This document shows positions 21,502 through 31,544 of a DNA stretch of 64,000 nucleotides, piece by piece. Within the stretch, counting starts at the first letter, position 1; each line of letters begins with the position of its first letter. The DNA comes from Nymphaea colorata (taxonomy: Eukaryota; Streptophyta; Magnoliopsida; Nymphaeales; Nymphaeaceae), in the NCBI RefSeq assembly GCF_008831285.2, contig NC_045140.1:18784370-18848369 (forward strand), in the 5' to 3' direction. Both the position numbers and the translations under genes were made by a program. The notes under the pieces are model-generated. The model was not told the DNA's origin. It saw only the letters and a list, made by a program, of their open reading frames with translations, and did no database searches.

Positions 21502-24500
21502 CCACCATGATCGTTTGAGGGAAGGGGAGGAAAACTCGCGCGTCCGATCAAGTTGGGGATCAGCGTTGCAAATTGGCACGAATCCCATGCAGCAAAAATG
21601 CATTCAAGGCCATGAATCTGATCAGTGTGCACTAAAAATTGACAGATACAGAGAGTGTGTGTGAGATGGGAGGGAGGGAGATGGAGAGAGGCATGTGAGG
21701 GGGACCAAGATGACAGGCGAGCCAGCTCCAGCTCATGGCCAGTAACCCTTGAGGAAAGCAAAGGGTGAAGTGGGCCGTGGTGGGGCGGTGGGCTCGGAGC
21801 AGTGAGAGAGACATGTGATGGCCTTTGGCTCTCCGAGACACACAACAGTGACTGAGCTGGTGGTGGGGTGGGGTTGGGAGCCCTCATTCCCAATAACGGA
21901 ACGCACATGGTTGCACATGATCCCTAGCTAAGGCTACTCCTCTCCTTTACCTCCGGTACTTCCGTTCTCTCTCTCTCTTCCTGCTCTCTCTGAGCTGGCG
22001 ACCACCTTGCTTTGCCGTTTCATTGCTTTTGGGAGACAGAAACATTCTCCTTCCCTTTCTCCCTTCTCTTTCCTCTTTTAAACCTGTCCACTATGTGCAT
22101 GGCAGAGAAACTCAGAGAAAGAGCTTTTAATCTCTCATTTAACTGCTTTAAACTTCCTCGGCAGCATGTCCTGGCGATGGTGACTTCCGGCTGTAGCTTA
22201 CAGTTCATCATTTGTCTAATTAAACATGTACAACTTTCACAATAGAATGAAATGCATGCTGCATGCCTTCGCCCGTCGGTTTTATAGGAGAGGCGTGTGG
22301 TATTTGCGGTAAGCATTGGATCTTGCCTCGTCCTGGATCCACTTTGGGACAACAGGCTCCCCTAATTAGGTTCTCATTGTGCCGACGATATATCTAAAAC
22401 CAACAAGAAACCGGTGGCGCTAATGGTGTTTCCCGTTCACAAGCGAAGCCACCCACCAGATGAAACTCATGTACCTTAGCAGGACGACTTTGGGGATTGG
22501 ATGATCTTATTATTCCATTCATGCTAATTTGTTTGGTGATCTCGTTATATAAACAGATAAAATTCATGTGGGCAGTGAAGTCGAACTTATATGTATCCAT
22601 TTACTTTTCATAAGACCGGAATTGTTGATACCCACACGGTGGGATCCCCTGTGGATTGATATCACCGTCAGAGACAGATCAGTAGCTGGCGACCGAAGCC
22701 GGGAATGAGGTGTCAACCAGAAGAGATAGAATCCAAACAAAATCTTGGTTGTTCATGTTTATCAACCAGGGAAGATGGATGAGCGCTGAGAGAGATCAGG
22801 TACATGGACGACAGTGAACTACCACTTGCAACCCAAACGAGAGAGATGACAAGATACTACGGTCTGGCAAACTGACTGTAGTCGCAGCTGCATCGCCCTT
22901 CCACACCAGTAGACATCTCATTCTTGTGTCAACAACAACGTAACGTTGATGAAGTGACCCTTCGTGAGGTGACTCCTCACTACCATTTCCTCCCATTTTT
23001 GGCAAATGAAAAAAACCCTAGAAGCCTTTTCCAGCCTGCCTACTCTGCATGTAGAGATGACCAATTCAGACATAAAGTACTACTCCCTAAGCCTGGTGTA
23101 TGTTATATTATCTCAGATGGATTAGATGATGGAAAGTTTGTACTTACTCAAAACAGATGTGGGAAAGCGCAAAGCCGTTCCATTGTAATTGCTGAAAGGT
23201 ATTCATAGAAGGCCACAACCACACATATACAGCCCCTTGAACACTGACAAATATGAGAGTTAGGTCCGATGAGAAGCTCCATTGTTAACTGGACTGGGCC
23301 TTCCATGAGTTTGCTTTTGGATCTTAGCAGACTGATCCCAACACCCCGAAGATTGTTACTTCGCTATCAAAAGCAATTCAGGGAGTCAATGCCCATGAAT
23401 GCCGATGAAGTAAAGATACAAGTATTTCTTTTGTGAGAAGGCTGGTAATTTTTCGAGTCAAGTTTTTCAAGAATTATGTTGATGATACATTCTGTCCATT
23501 ATCAACACGGTGACGTGTTTTTTGGTGTGCCCACCCCTCCAACCACTACTTTCATTCGGTATGCTATAAGATCAGACCATGTAAATTAAGGTACAGCGGC
23601 AATTAAGGTAAGGGATTCATCTTAGTCATTTATTTAGAGAAAATTTGTTAATTATTGATAAATGACTACAATATTCTATCTCATTTTTTCCTAGATTTTT
23701 CTTCAGTTAATCTATCCTGCAAAGGTCGAAGGCCGATATGATTCCTTATGGGGGCATTTGATTGTTCTAGATTTAAAATCCTTAGATGTCACATGTCCTC
23801 CTTTTGCTGATGTGATTGAAGATTCATGGTAAAATCTAAGGTTCATGGTTGTGAGAGGCCCAATAATTTCTCCGTCCAAACCACCCAGATGTTGAAATCT
23901 TTAATTACAGCACTAATTTCTTCGCTCACTTTATCGCATACAATTGTTTTAGGCAATGATAGCACCTATTCACTAATTGCAGTTTTTAATCAGCATGATT
24001 AAATGGTTCACAAATGAACACGAGTAAAAGGATACGTCAACAAGTTTAGGTGCCGAGCTAGCGCTCTCTTTGGACTTTGTATGTGTGTGTGTGAAAAGAC
24101 GGTGAAGAAAATGAGAAGGAGAGATTAATTATGCATGTTTGAAAACTTAATAAATATAAAAAATTGCTTTTGGACGTGTAAAATGAGTTTTTAGAGATGA
24201 AAACGATTCAGACCATTGATTGTGAAATCCTACAAAATTGTAATTACACTTTTAAAAAAATATTATTTTTGCAAATTAATAATTAGAACATATAAAAAGT
24301 AATACAAATTATGAAGGGCGTGGTAAAATCAGTTCTCGAATGGGACTAGATAAACACATGATTTCTCATCGCAAACGGTTTAAGAAGCATTTGAATAATG
24401 ACAATTTGCATGTAGATTGTCGTAGGACTAGAAACTCGGGATGCCAAGTCAAAACTTGACTTAGCTTTAGCTAATCTTATTATGTAACCGGATCACTGCC

Positions 24501-25997
24501 TAATTAACATGCACCTTCTCCTCTTTCCTTCTTCATCATAAATTGTTCGGTTGGTAGTTAAACAAAATAAGTGGAATCCCAATTCAGATGTGGTACAAGC
24601 AAATTCCATGGGTACATATTGAGGAATGAAAGGAGGGGTTAGTAGGTATATAGTTGAATGGTGGGTCTCAAAGCACTAGTCGGTACAGTTTGAGACTAAA
24701 AGTTGATCAGTACTTCGAGTCCAAGAATTTGGACTAAAAGTTGATGTTTGCTTAACTGTCGGGTTTTCTCCAATAGTTCTGAATACTAATCATACTTTCT
24801 TGATATGGGCTACATGCTTGTCCAAAATCATAAGAAGAGTGATTAATTTTTTAAAAATTAAATTTCAGTATTGTTCTTCAAGGTGGATACGGTTTAGACT
24901 CACGAAAAAGGAATAAATGTCATATCTACATGTTGTGCTTCAATTTGATGGAGTTAACACACCATGAACCTGCTAGCTCATAGAAACCTATTTGAATTAA
25001 TTAAACAAGATTTTTCTTTCGGGGTTATTCAGTTGGAGGAAAATTACCTGATCTTGAACCCTCGAGGGTAGGAAACTTACACCGTGCTTTGCTTTGTGAA
25101 CTTGATGTTTTGTTATTGAAAGTAAATCAAAGAGTAAGTTGAATAATTCCTTACCTGTAATTAGATATATATTTGTCTGATTAATTAACCTTCACCCAGC
25201 TGAAGCTCATTGATAAATTCTTTTAGTCCGTGGTTGGTTGCTGTGAAATCTACGTAATGCTTCGTCGAACACGGATCTCATGTTAGATATGAGGTTTCAG
25301 AATCTTAGAGTTTCAAGCAAGATGCTTAAGATAATACGAATGTCTTAACCTGTGACCAATGTGGAACTTTGGTCACGCTAGACATCCAAAGAGGCGGAGA
25401 AATATGAGAACATTGGATCTACTTAGATCCCTATGGACATGAGATCTGTATATTTCTATATGGGTAGCTTTATATATATATATATATATATGTATACGAG
25501 AGAGAGAGACATGTTTGATGTGTTGTTACATATGCAACATTCATGCTGGTTGCTTTTGATCCGCTTTTGCCTAGAGATAAGATTCATGAATTGATGTACC
25601 CATGTTTTATATATTGCTGGCCGGTTCATGCATGGATGTAAAAGTCTGTCAGACTGTTTCCTTTTCTAGTTGAATAAACAGGCCTTAGTAATTAGCTATC
25701 AACCTTTCATGCTCCCTTCATTGACTGCAATGGTTCAATGATAGTTGTCCTTCTATTTGAGTGGAAATGTGGAAATATTCACTTGGATAGCGCTGTTGAG
25801 GAGAAAGTGGGTTTGAGCAAATCTATGTGAATTGAAAGATTAAAGCGTATATCCCATGATGTACACTTAATGTTTTGTGTTCATCTCTGTTTGGGACTTT
25901 AAATGAATCGGGGGACACTTATGATACTATTTAAACTTTGAGATTAAGGGAAAACCCTAAACTTTTTTATGTTAATGAAGGATTAAGTTTGATTCTC

Positions 25998-26000
<3 letters not shown>

Positions 26001-26043
<43 letters not shown>
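26001..26043. repeat. (CT)n microsatellite
   Basis: About 43 bases of uninterrupted CT. The DNA after it becomes GC-richer (to about 27130), a layout like a plant 5' leader, but I cannot find a recognisable gene following it. Confidence 0.95.
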
Positions 26044-26045
<2 letters not shown>

Positions 26046-27319
26046 CTGGACTGGCGGCGCCGAAAAAATCTATTGAAACCGACATCTTCTTCTTCCCCCC
26101 TCTCAAATCTATCTTCTCTTCTCTTCTCACTCGGCTGAAGGATTCACGAATTGAAGATCTCGATGGGGTGGCTTCCGGCTTCTTGTCACACATCTCCAAT
26201 CCACATTAACCCCAACCAGCAAGCTCCACGTGATTCACAGTGCATTCTCCTCAACCCCAGAGGAGTTTAGAGGCCGTAATCATCACATGGAAAGGCTGCT
26301 AAGGATGAGAATGCTCGTGGTTCTGGTGGTATCGTCTGAGGTAGTGACTGACGGATATGGGAATCAAGGCAAGTGTCTAACCATTCCCTCGGTGCTTTCC
26401 TCCTAGACTAGTCATAGGTTTTACCGAGGTTGAAGGACAAGGAATCGTCTTCTTCATCCGTCACCTTGGCGGTTGTTTTACCAAACCTTCTTGGCTGGAA
26501 CATCTTGGCTAAACCAGTTTCTCCTTGTCCGATCAAACTCATACAATTCGTATTCTCATTTGGACAACGAGATTCGGAGATCTCAGCCACCGTCGGCTGA
26601 ATTTGTGCAACACCTCTTCATCGGACGGGTTATTAGTGGCATAAACATAGGTGGCTAACAGATCTACGGCGATTCAAAGTTGAACACAAGTCAATATACA
26701 TCCAGTTGGGATCGTCTTGATGATAGAAGGTCGGAAGATGGCAGGGTCGGAATTCAAAATCTTGGCAGCCGCCAAAGTGCAACACCGTCGGAATCGGCAG
26801 CGATCATTTCCCCCTTGCACCACTAAGGCCCTTCAACCCCGTAACCATCTCGACACTCGTTCCCTCGCACCGACCGATCTAACATCATCTCAAGGGCAGC
26901 AACTAGGATCGACGTATCCTCTTTGCTCTCACCCTCTAGACGCACTTCTTTCCTTGTTGCAAACAGTCGAGGCTGAGTTGCACAACACTCTGAGAGCTAG
27001 GAGCACTTGCCGACTTGGACAGCACCGCGCATAGGACTCCTCTGCATACTGGCGATCTCTTGAAGGAACCGCTCTCATCAAACGACATTGACGGCTGCCT
27101 CCCCAACTATCTTTTGCAATTGGGGTCTCATTAAACACCGGTGCATCTTAAAATTTTTCAGTCAATCAAACACCTGAGAATGATAAATCCATATGTATAT
27201 GTGTCAGGGAAGATATTAAAACGTTTAATTTCTAAAGCAATACTTAATATTAAGTTATGGTTAAGTTGTTGATAGCACTTTTAGAGGGGGTGTATATATT
27301 AGAATTGAAAATGGGTGGA

Positions 27320-29070
27320 TGTCAAAAGAAATGAAAGCTTTTCCTCCGCACTATCATGTGTCATCCATGGGAGGTCTTCATCCAAGCTTTCCTAATCACA
27401 TCTACACATCCCTCGCGCAGAGTCCAGCGGTTAAAGAATCTGAACAAGGCCTTTCCGAAGGGTTTGGACTGCATCCCCAAGATGGATTGGTAACTGAATT
27501 ACTGTTGGAGGTAGTTCTATGCAGGATTCTTACCTATGGATAAGCATAAGCTCCAACCAATGCGGTTGATTGGCGGGCAGTCCAAGCAACATTCAATTAG
27601 GACATCCCCTTTCTATTATGGCTCCAAATAAAACTCTCAATGCATCATCCACGATCTCAAGTTCTTAGGTTCAAATAAAAGAGTTGAACATGGTGCAACT
27701 TTGAAGATTTGAGAGTCAACCTGTTTTGTCTGCTCATGCTCTCATAGCATTAAAATCTCCTAGTAAACAGGTTGGTCCATTCAATCTGTTGAGGCAATGG
27801 CTACGTTTAAGCAGTTATGAGGATCTCCTTAAGGGATTTGGGTGGAGCCGTGGAGGTACGCTCCTGAAAAGAATGATGGTTAACGGCACACACATATGAT
27901 AAGGATGCCAGCATCATGGTAAGGATCGTTTGGAAAGGATCATGGCAAAAATCAAGGTGATGGATTATAGAAACAGTTACAGCAAAAATCAAGGAACGGT
28001 TTTGTTGATAATGAATATCTTGTAACAACTCCTTAAAATAAAGAGTTATCTCATCTGTAATGCCTATATAAGGGATTGGCATACTTTGTCAATGTCAAGG
28101 CCGATGGCCTTCCGTGGATAAAGAAAATATGCTCCACGTTAATCTCTTAAGTTCTTTTATGTTATTGCTTTATGTTTTTCAACAGCTCCCACAACAAACA
28201 AGTCAACTCCAAACATCACCATTCTAGCTATTCCTCCACACATGGTTGCATTTGAAATGAGCACCCAAGAACGTTGAGTGTGCCCCCAAGCTTTCAGTTT
28301 AACGTTGTCCAACATAGTGTCCGTCCTGTAGAATGTATAGAGCTAGAGAGAAATCTTCAATAAAGAACTACAATTCCCCTCTAGAAGTAGGTTGGGAGAG
28401 CCCTCTAACATTCCACGATAGAATCTTCACAAGAATGGGTTTTCAGCTGTGATGCAGGTCATCCCCATTCACCTCTTGGCGGTTCCCTTGGCCATCAATG
28501 GTAGGTTGTATCTCCTCAGACATCGATTCCATAATTTCCACCAAGTCAAGGCTCTCCTCAACATCAGTTGAATGTGACCATCCTAGAAATAGGTATAGTG
28601 TGGTTTCCACTATATCTTGATCAGGGAGTTTCTCAATTTTACTATCTGCATCTGTAAGACATTCTCCCTTGGCTGTCCATTTCATTTTCCAACCCCGATT
28701 CTACACCTGCATAGCCCTGGCTGGGCTCCCCAGAGCAAATAAATAGAGAGAGGTGAAGGGACTTGCTTACCTTCTTTAGAGGGACACAGGCTCCCTTTCC
28801 CTTACGGTGCCACTCCCAATCATCGTTCGACTCTTTTGATAGTTTCTCTAGTAGCGGCTGTCGCCTTAGGCGGTTGCCAAAATGCACCTTTTGTGGCTGA
28901 TTTGGCCTATGGGAACTCGGGGGTTGGTTTGCTTGGCATTCATCCAACAAACTCATCTCTATAGCTTTGACACCCTCACCAACTTTTGTAAATCCAGCGG
29001 GAACAAAGGAGTGAGAGGTGATTTTTTCGTACTTGATTGTTCCCGAGACTCCATGACAGATTCATAGGGC
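27320..29070 (-). mobile_element. Degenerate LINE retrotransposon (end of ORF1 and endonuclease part of ORF2)
   Basis: Reading the minus strand, an ORF1-like tail (28956 to 28446, two overlapping open frames) is followed by KILSWNVRGLSQPTSRGEL at 28427 and below. That is the characteristic start of the apurinic endonuclease domain of plant LINE ORF2. Further along come a CGGIA segment (about 28235), the endonuclease core GDFNAM (27760-27743), FIWSHNRKG (the usual TWSN-R region) and GCVDVIRKAW (about 27412-27383). Frameshifts and stop codons break it throughout, so it is dead. The reverse transcriptase part is not seen below 27320. A short LTR-like element interrupts the endonuclease at 28003-28184. 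Boundaries are approximate. Confidence 0.8.
28003..28184 (+). mobile_element. LTR-like insertion (possible solo LTR) inside the LINE remnant
   Basis: The 182-bp segment starts TGTTGA and ends TCAACA, the inverted TG...CA ends of LTRs. It holds a TATA-like word (TATATAAG, 28065-28072) and interrupts the LINE endonuclease reading between the CGGIA region and the GDFNAM motif. I see no matching 5-bp target-site duplication (flanks ggttt and gctcc), so the borders may be slightly wrong or the flanks may have decayed. No internal retrotransposon genes are present. Confidence 0.45.
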
Positions 29071-29161
29071 ATCTCCTGCTCCCTCCCTCCTGATAAGGGG
29101 TGTTATCTGAGGTTGAGGACTTTGATCTTAGCAATCATATAAGAGTGTGAGAGGTCTCAGT

Positions 29162-29222
29162 CTATACCTTTCAAAAATTGGATCTCCTATTGATCTCCTA
29201 TACCTTTCAAAAATTGGATCTC
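29162..29222. repeat. Short tandem duplication (36-bp period)
   Basis: The word ctatacctttcaaaaattgg followed by atctc occurs twice, at 29162 and 29198, with no mismatch over 25 bases. This is a recent local duplication in intergenic DNA. Confidence 0.9.
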
Positions 29223-29267
29223 TTTCTCAAGTCTTTGCCTTGTTGTAATGGTTGTATGTGCTGATTA

Positions 29268-29715
29268 GGGATGTCAATATATTTTATTTGAATCGGATAT
29301 CTGATCAAATCAATAAAAAAAATGGATACGAAAAAAAATTAATATTCGGTTAAGAAATCGGATCAAATTCAGATTTAAGAAAAGACATCCGATCAGATTT
29401 AGATACAAATTCAGATTTGGATCAGATTTATTTTGAGATGGATATGTATTCAGATTCGGATCGGATTTATTTTGAGACAAATTTCTTATATCTATTGCTG
29501 AACTTGGTAAAATTCAGTTCAAAATTCGGATTCAAAATCGGACATACATATAAAAATCGGATTCTCATTGTAAAATCGGATTATGGATTCAGATTTGGAT
29601 ATGACTTTACTTTGTTTGTATTTGAATCCAAATTTGAACCCAAATATGTGAATATCTAAAAAAACATATATGATTAAAAATATATCCGGTTTGAATCCGA
29701 TCCATTGACATCCCC
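29268..29715. mobile_element. MITE-like non-autonomous DNA element
   Basis: About 448 bp of AT-rich DNA bounded by inverted ends: GGGATGTCAAT at the left and ATTGACATCCC at the right, with GATTCAAA/GAATCGGAT-type words continuing the symmetry inward. The interior is a dense array of degenerate GGATTCAGATTTGGAT words. Ends of this kind (GGGRTGTCAAT) occur in plant hAT-related miniature elements. No clear 8-bp target duplication is visible and there is no transposase. Similar but less complete AT-rich words occur at 9240-9540, 13020-13200 and 39600-39730. Confidence 0.55.
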
Positions 29716-30139
29716 AGATATCAGATGCTACAGTAGTTTCCTTCAAATGAAAGATGTCCTTGTTGAAATCAATGTATTATCCCCTTAACAAAATGTTTGT
29801 CTGGAACTTCAAACTTCAACGTCTTTCCCATGCAATGCAGATTTTTTTTTTTCCAGAGTAAAACTACTTAGAAAATTCTGATATTAAAACCTTGGTTAGT
29901 TGATGATGGTATCCTTGGGGGCCCGGTTGATGCCACTCATTTTTTGTTATTTATTCATGTACATGGCATGAGAAAATTTTCAGCAGATATAATCCGATCC
30001 CTTCAGGCTGACTTCTTTTTTCCTCAAAATTTAAGCCTTTCGAACATAACTTGGGTGAACTTTTTTATGAAAAATTACACCCGGGTTTTCATTTTAAAAC
30101 GTAAGAGCAGGTAAAACTTCTCCTTTTCAAGCCAAACGA

Positions 30140-30386
30140 TGGTGAATTCTAGACTTGGGCATCGGATCGGCTGGATGTCCGAAACCTGGCCTCAGGTTCG
30201 GTCTGGCCCGTTTATAATAAAAAATTATATAATTTTTATTATAAAATATATTTTTAATAATAAAATATATACTATTAATAATAAAAAAAGTTATTTAAAT
30301 GTTATCGAGCCCCATCGGGTCTGAGTACGTACCAAACCGAGTAGTAGGTACCTGTCAGCAGCCCGACCCGACGGTCTGGTGAATTC
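30140..30386. mobile_element. Small insertion flanked by a 10-bp direct repeat
   Basis: A 227-bp segment (30150-30376) is flanked on both sides by TGGTGAATTC. Its ends are GC-rich (cttgggcatcggatcgg at the left, cccgacccgacggtc at the right) around an AT-only core. This looks like a non-autonomous DNA transposon with its target-site duplication, of a length seen with Mutator-like elements, but terminal inverted repeats are weak. No coding capacity. Confidence 0.45.
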
Positions 30387-30445
30387 AGACCCACACCTTA
30401 TATACACATTCCGTACCACCGTGGGAGCTGGCCATGCCCAAAATT

Positions 30446-30565
30446 GTTAGTTAATGAGAGGATACTAAAGGTGGAGCTAATGATTAGAGTGAAAGCATAA
30501 CAAGGTATCTGTATTAGAAGGAGCGGTTGGATCACTTCTTTTTCTTAAAGAGCTAATGCTTATTG
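30446..30565 (+). pseudogene. Nuclear plastid-DNA fragment: 3' end of 16S rRNA
   Basis: The segment follows the 3' end of plastid 16S rRNA through the words gagtgaa, taacaaggta, ggagcggttggatcac and agagctaatgctt, including the region of the anti-Shine-Dalgarno end and the first bases of the following spacer. Compared with the plastid sequence it carries many C-to-T and G-to-A changes and small indels, so it is an old, non-functional nuclear insertion. Similarity stops abruptly after about 30565. The mitochondrial rRNA end has a different sequence, so a plastid origin is favoured. Confidence 0.8.
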
Positions 30566-31544
30566 TAAGTCCATTCGTGTCATTATTTTCGTTTGTGGGT
30601 TTTGTCTTAATCTCATGTTTATAAGGGTGTTGTTTTGTTTATACTCTGCATTTGTGATAACGAGAACAGCTTTGTGTGGCAGCCGTGTACGTAGCAGAAC
30701 ATTTTCACTAAACAACGTAAATATTTGCTTGTTCTTTTTCTTTCTCTTCTTCTCGTTTCTATTTTCTTGGTTTTGTTGGTCAAGAGAGTATGTGAGGGAT
30801 CTTTGCGTGTTCTTTCTTTTTCTCTTCTGGTTTCTATTCTCTTGGTTGGTTAAGAGAGTGTGAGAGAGCATCATTCCTAAGACAATCCTGGCAAAAAAAA
30901 GAAAAAACAAAAAGAAAGTGTCCGATCTTCCACAGATCCGACTGTCTCTACGCACCAAGGGCTTCCTGGCTGAGGATGAGCACATGCTGTGATCTCTCTA
31001 TAAAATATCAAAATGCTCCTCAAGTTAGAATATAACATTTCAAAAATTCTAATCTAGTCTATGTAAAAATTATAAAAATGATATATTTGGCTTCTCCAGA
31101 AAGAATTTGGAAATTCTCTTTGGAATTTTGTGTTCTCCAAAAAAAAAAAAAAAATGTTGGCTCGGCCCTGATCTGAGGGCTCCTTATTGCTAAATTTGGT
31201 TCTCCTTCAAACGCAACAATATTGGGTCTGCTGGTGGGATAGTAACCAGCACAGCAACAGGCATTTTTTTTCCCATCGCTTGCCTCGAAAGGTAGTAGTA
31301 GCTGAAAGGAGGCGGTGTTTATCTTATGCGGCGGTTTTATCCGTTGCTAGAGATTCCAAGTATTCTGTACCTGATTTAGGACGGTCAATAAATGGCCGTC
31401 CGGTTGCTTTAGAACAGCGTTTGGCGCTCTGCAGTGTAGTCTGTACGACCAAAGAACCAGGTTTTGAGAAAAAAGAAAGGAATAAAAGGTCTTTTGGAAT
31501 TGCAACCCAATGGCATAAGGATACGACTATTGTGGTTTCCTTCA
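30566..31544. other. Intergenic DNA upstream of the second PPR gene
   Basis: This is AT-rich with CT/T-rich stretches (30730-30850) and an A run near 31139-31155. The last 350 bases become less AT-rich and probably contain the leader of the PPR gene. The PPR frame stays open upstream to an ATG at 31464. Confidence 0.4.

Larger units (their letters stand above)
18774..27300. other. Gene-poor region with duplications, a foldback and microsatellites
   Basis: No protein gene is supported. Listed separately are a 145-bp tandem duplication (18958-19246), a foldback (19582-19688), and GA/CT runs at 21467-21499 and 26001-26043. Other points: a TA run followed by a GA run near 25472-25509; a GC-richer patch at 20720-20970; and a CT-rich to GC-richer stretch at 26040-27130 with short open frames on both strands that resemble no family I know. 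The open frame at 21276-21908 (-) is low complexity and includes the translated GA repeat, so I do not call it a gene. Confidence 0.45.

Noticed and set aside
21276-21908. 210-codon minus-strand frame
   Set aside because: It includes a translated GA microsatellite and other low-complexity Ser/Pro/His stretches, with no domain or gene-like context.
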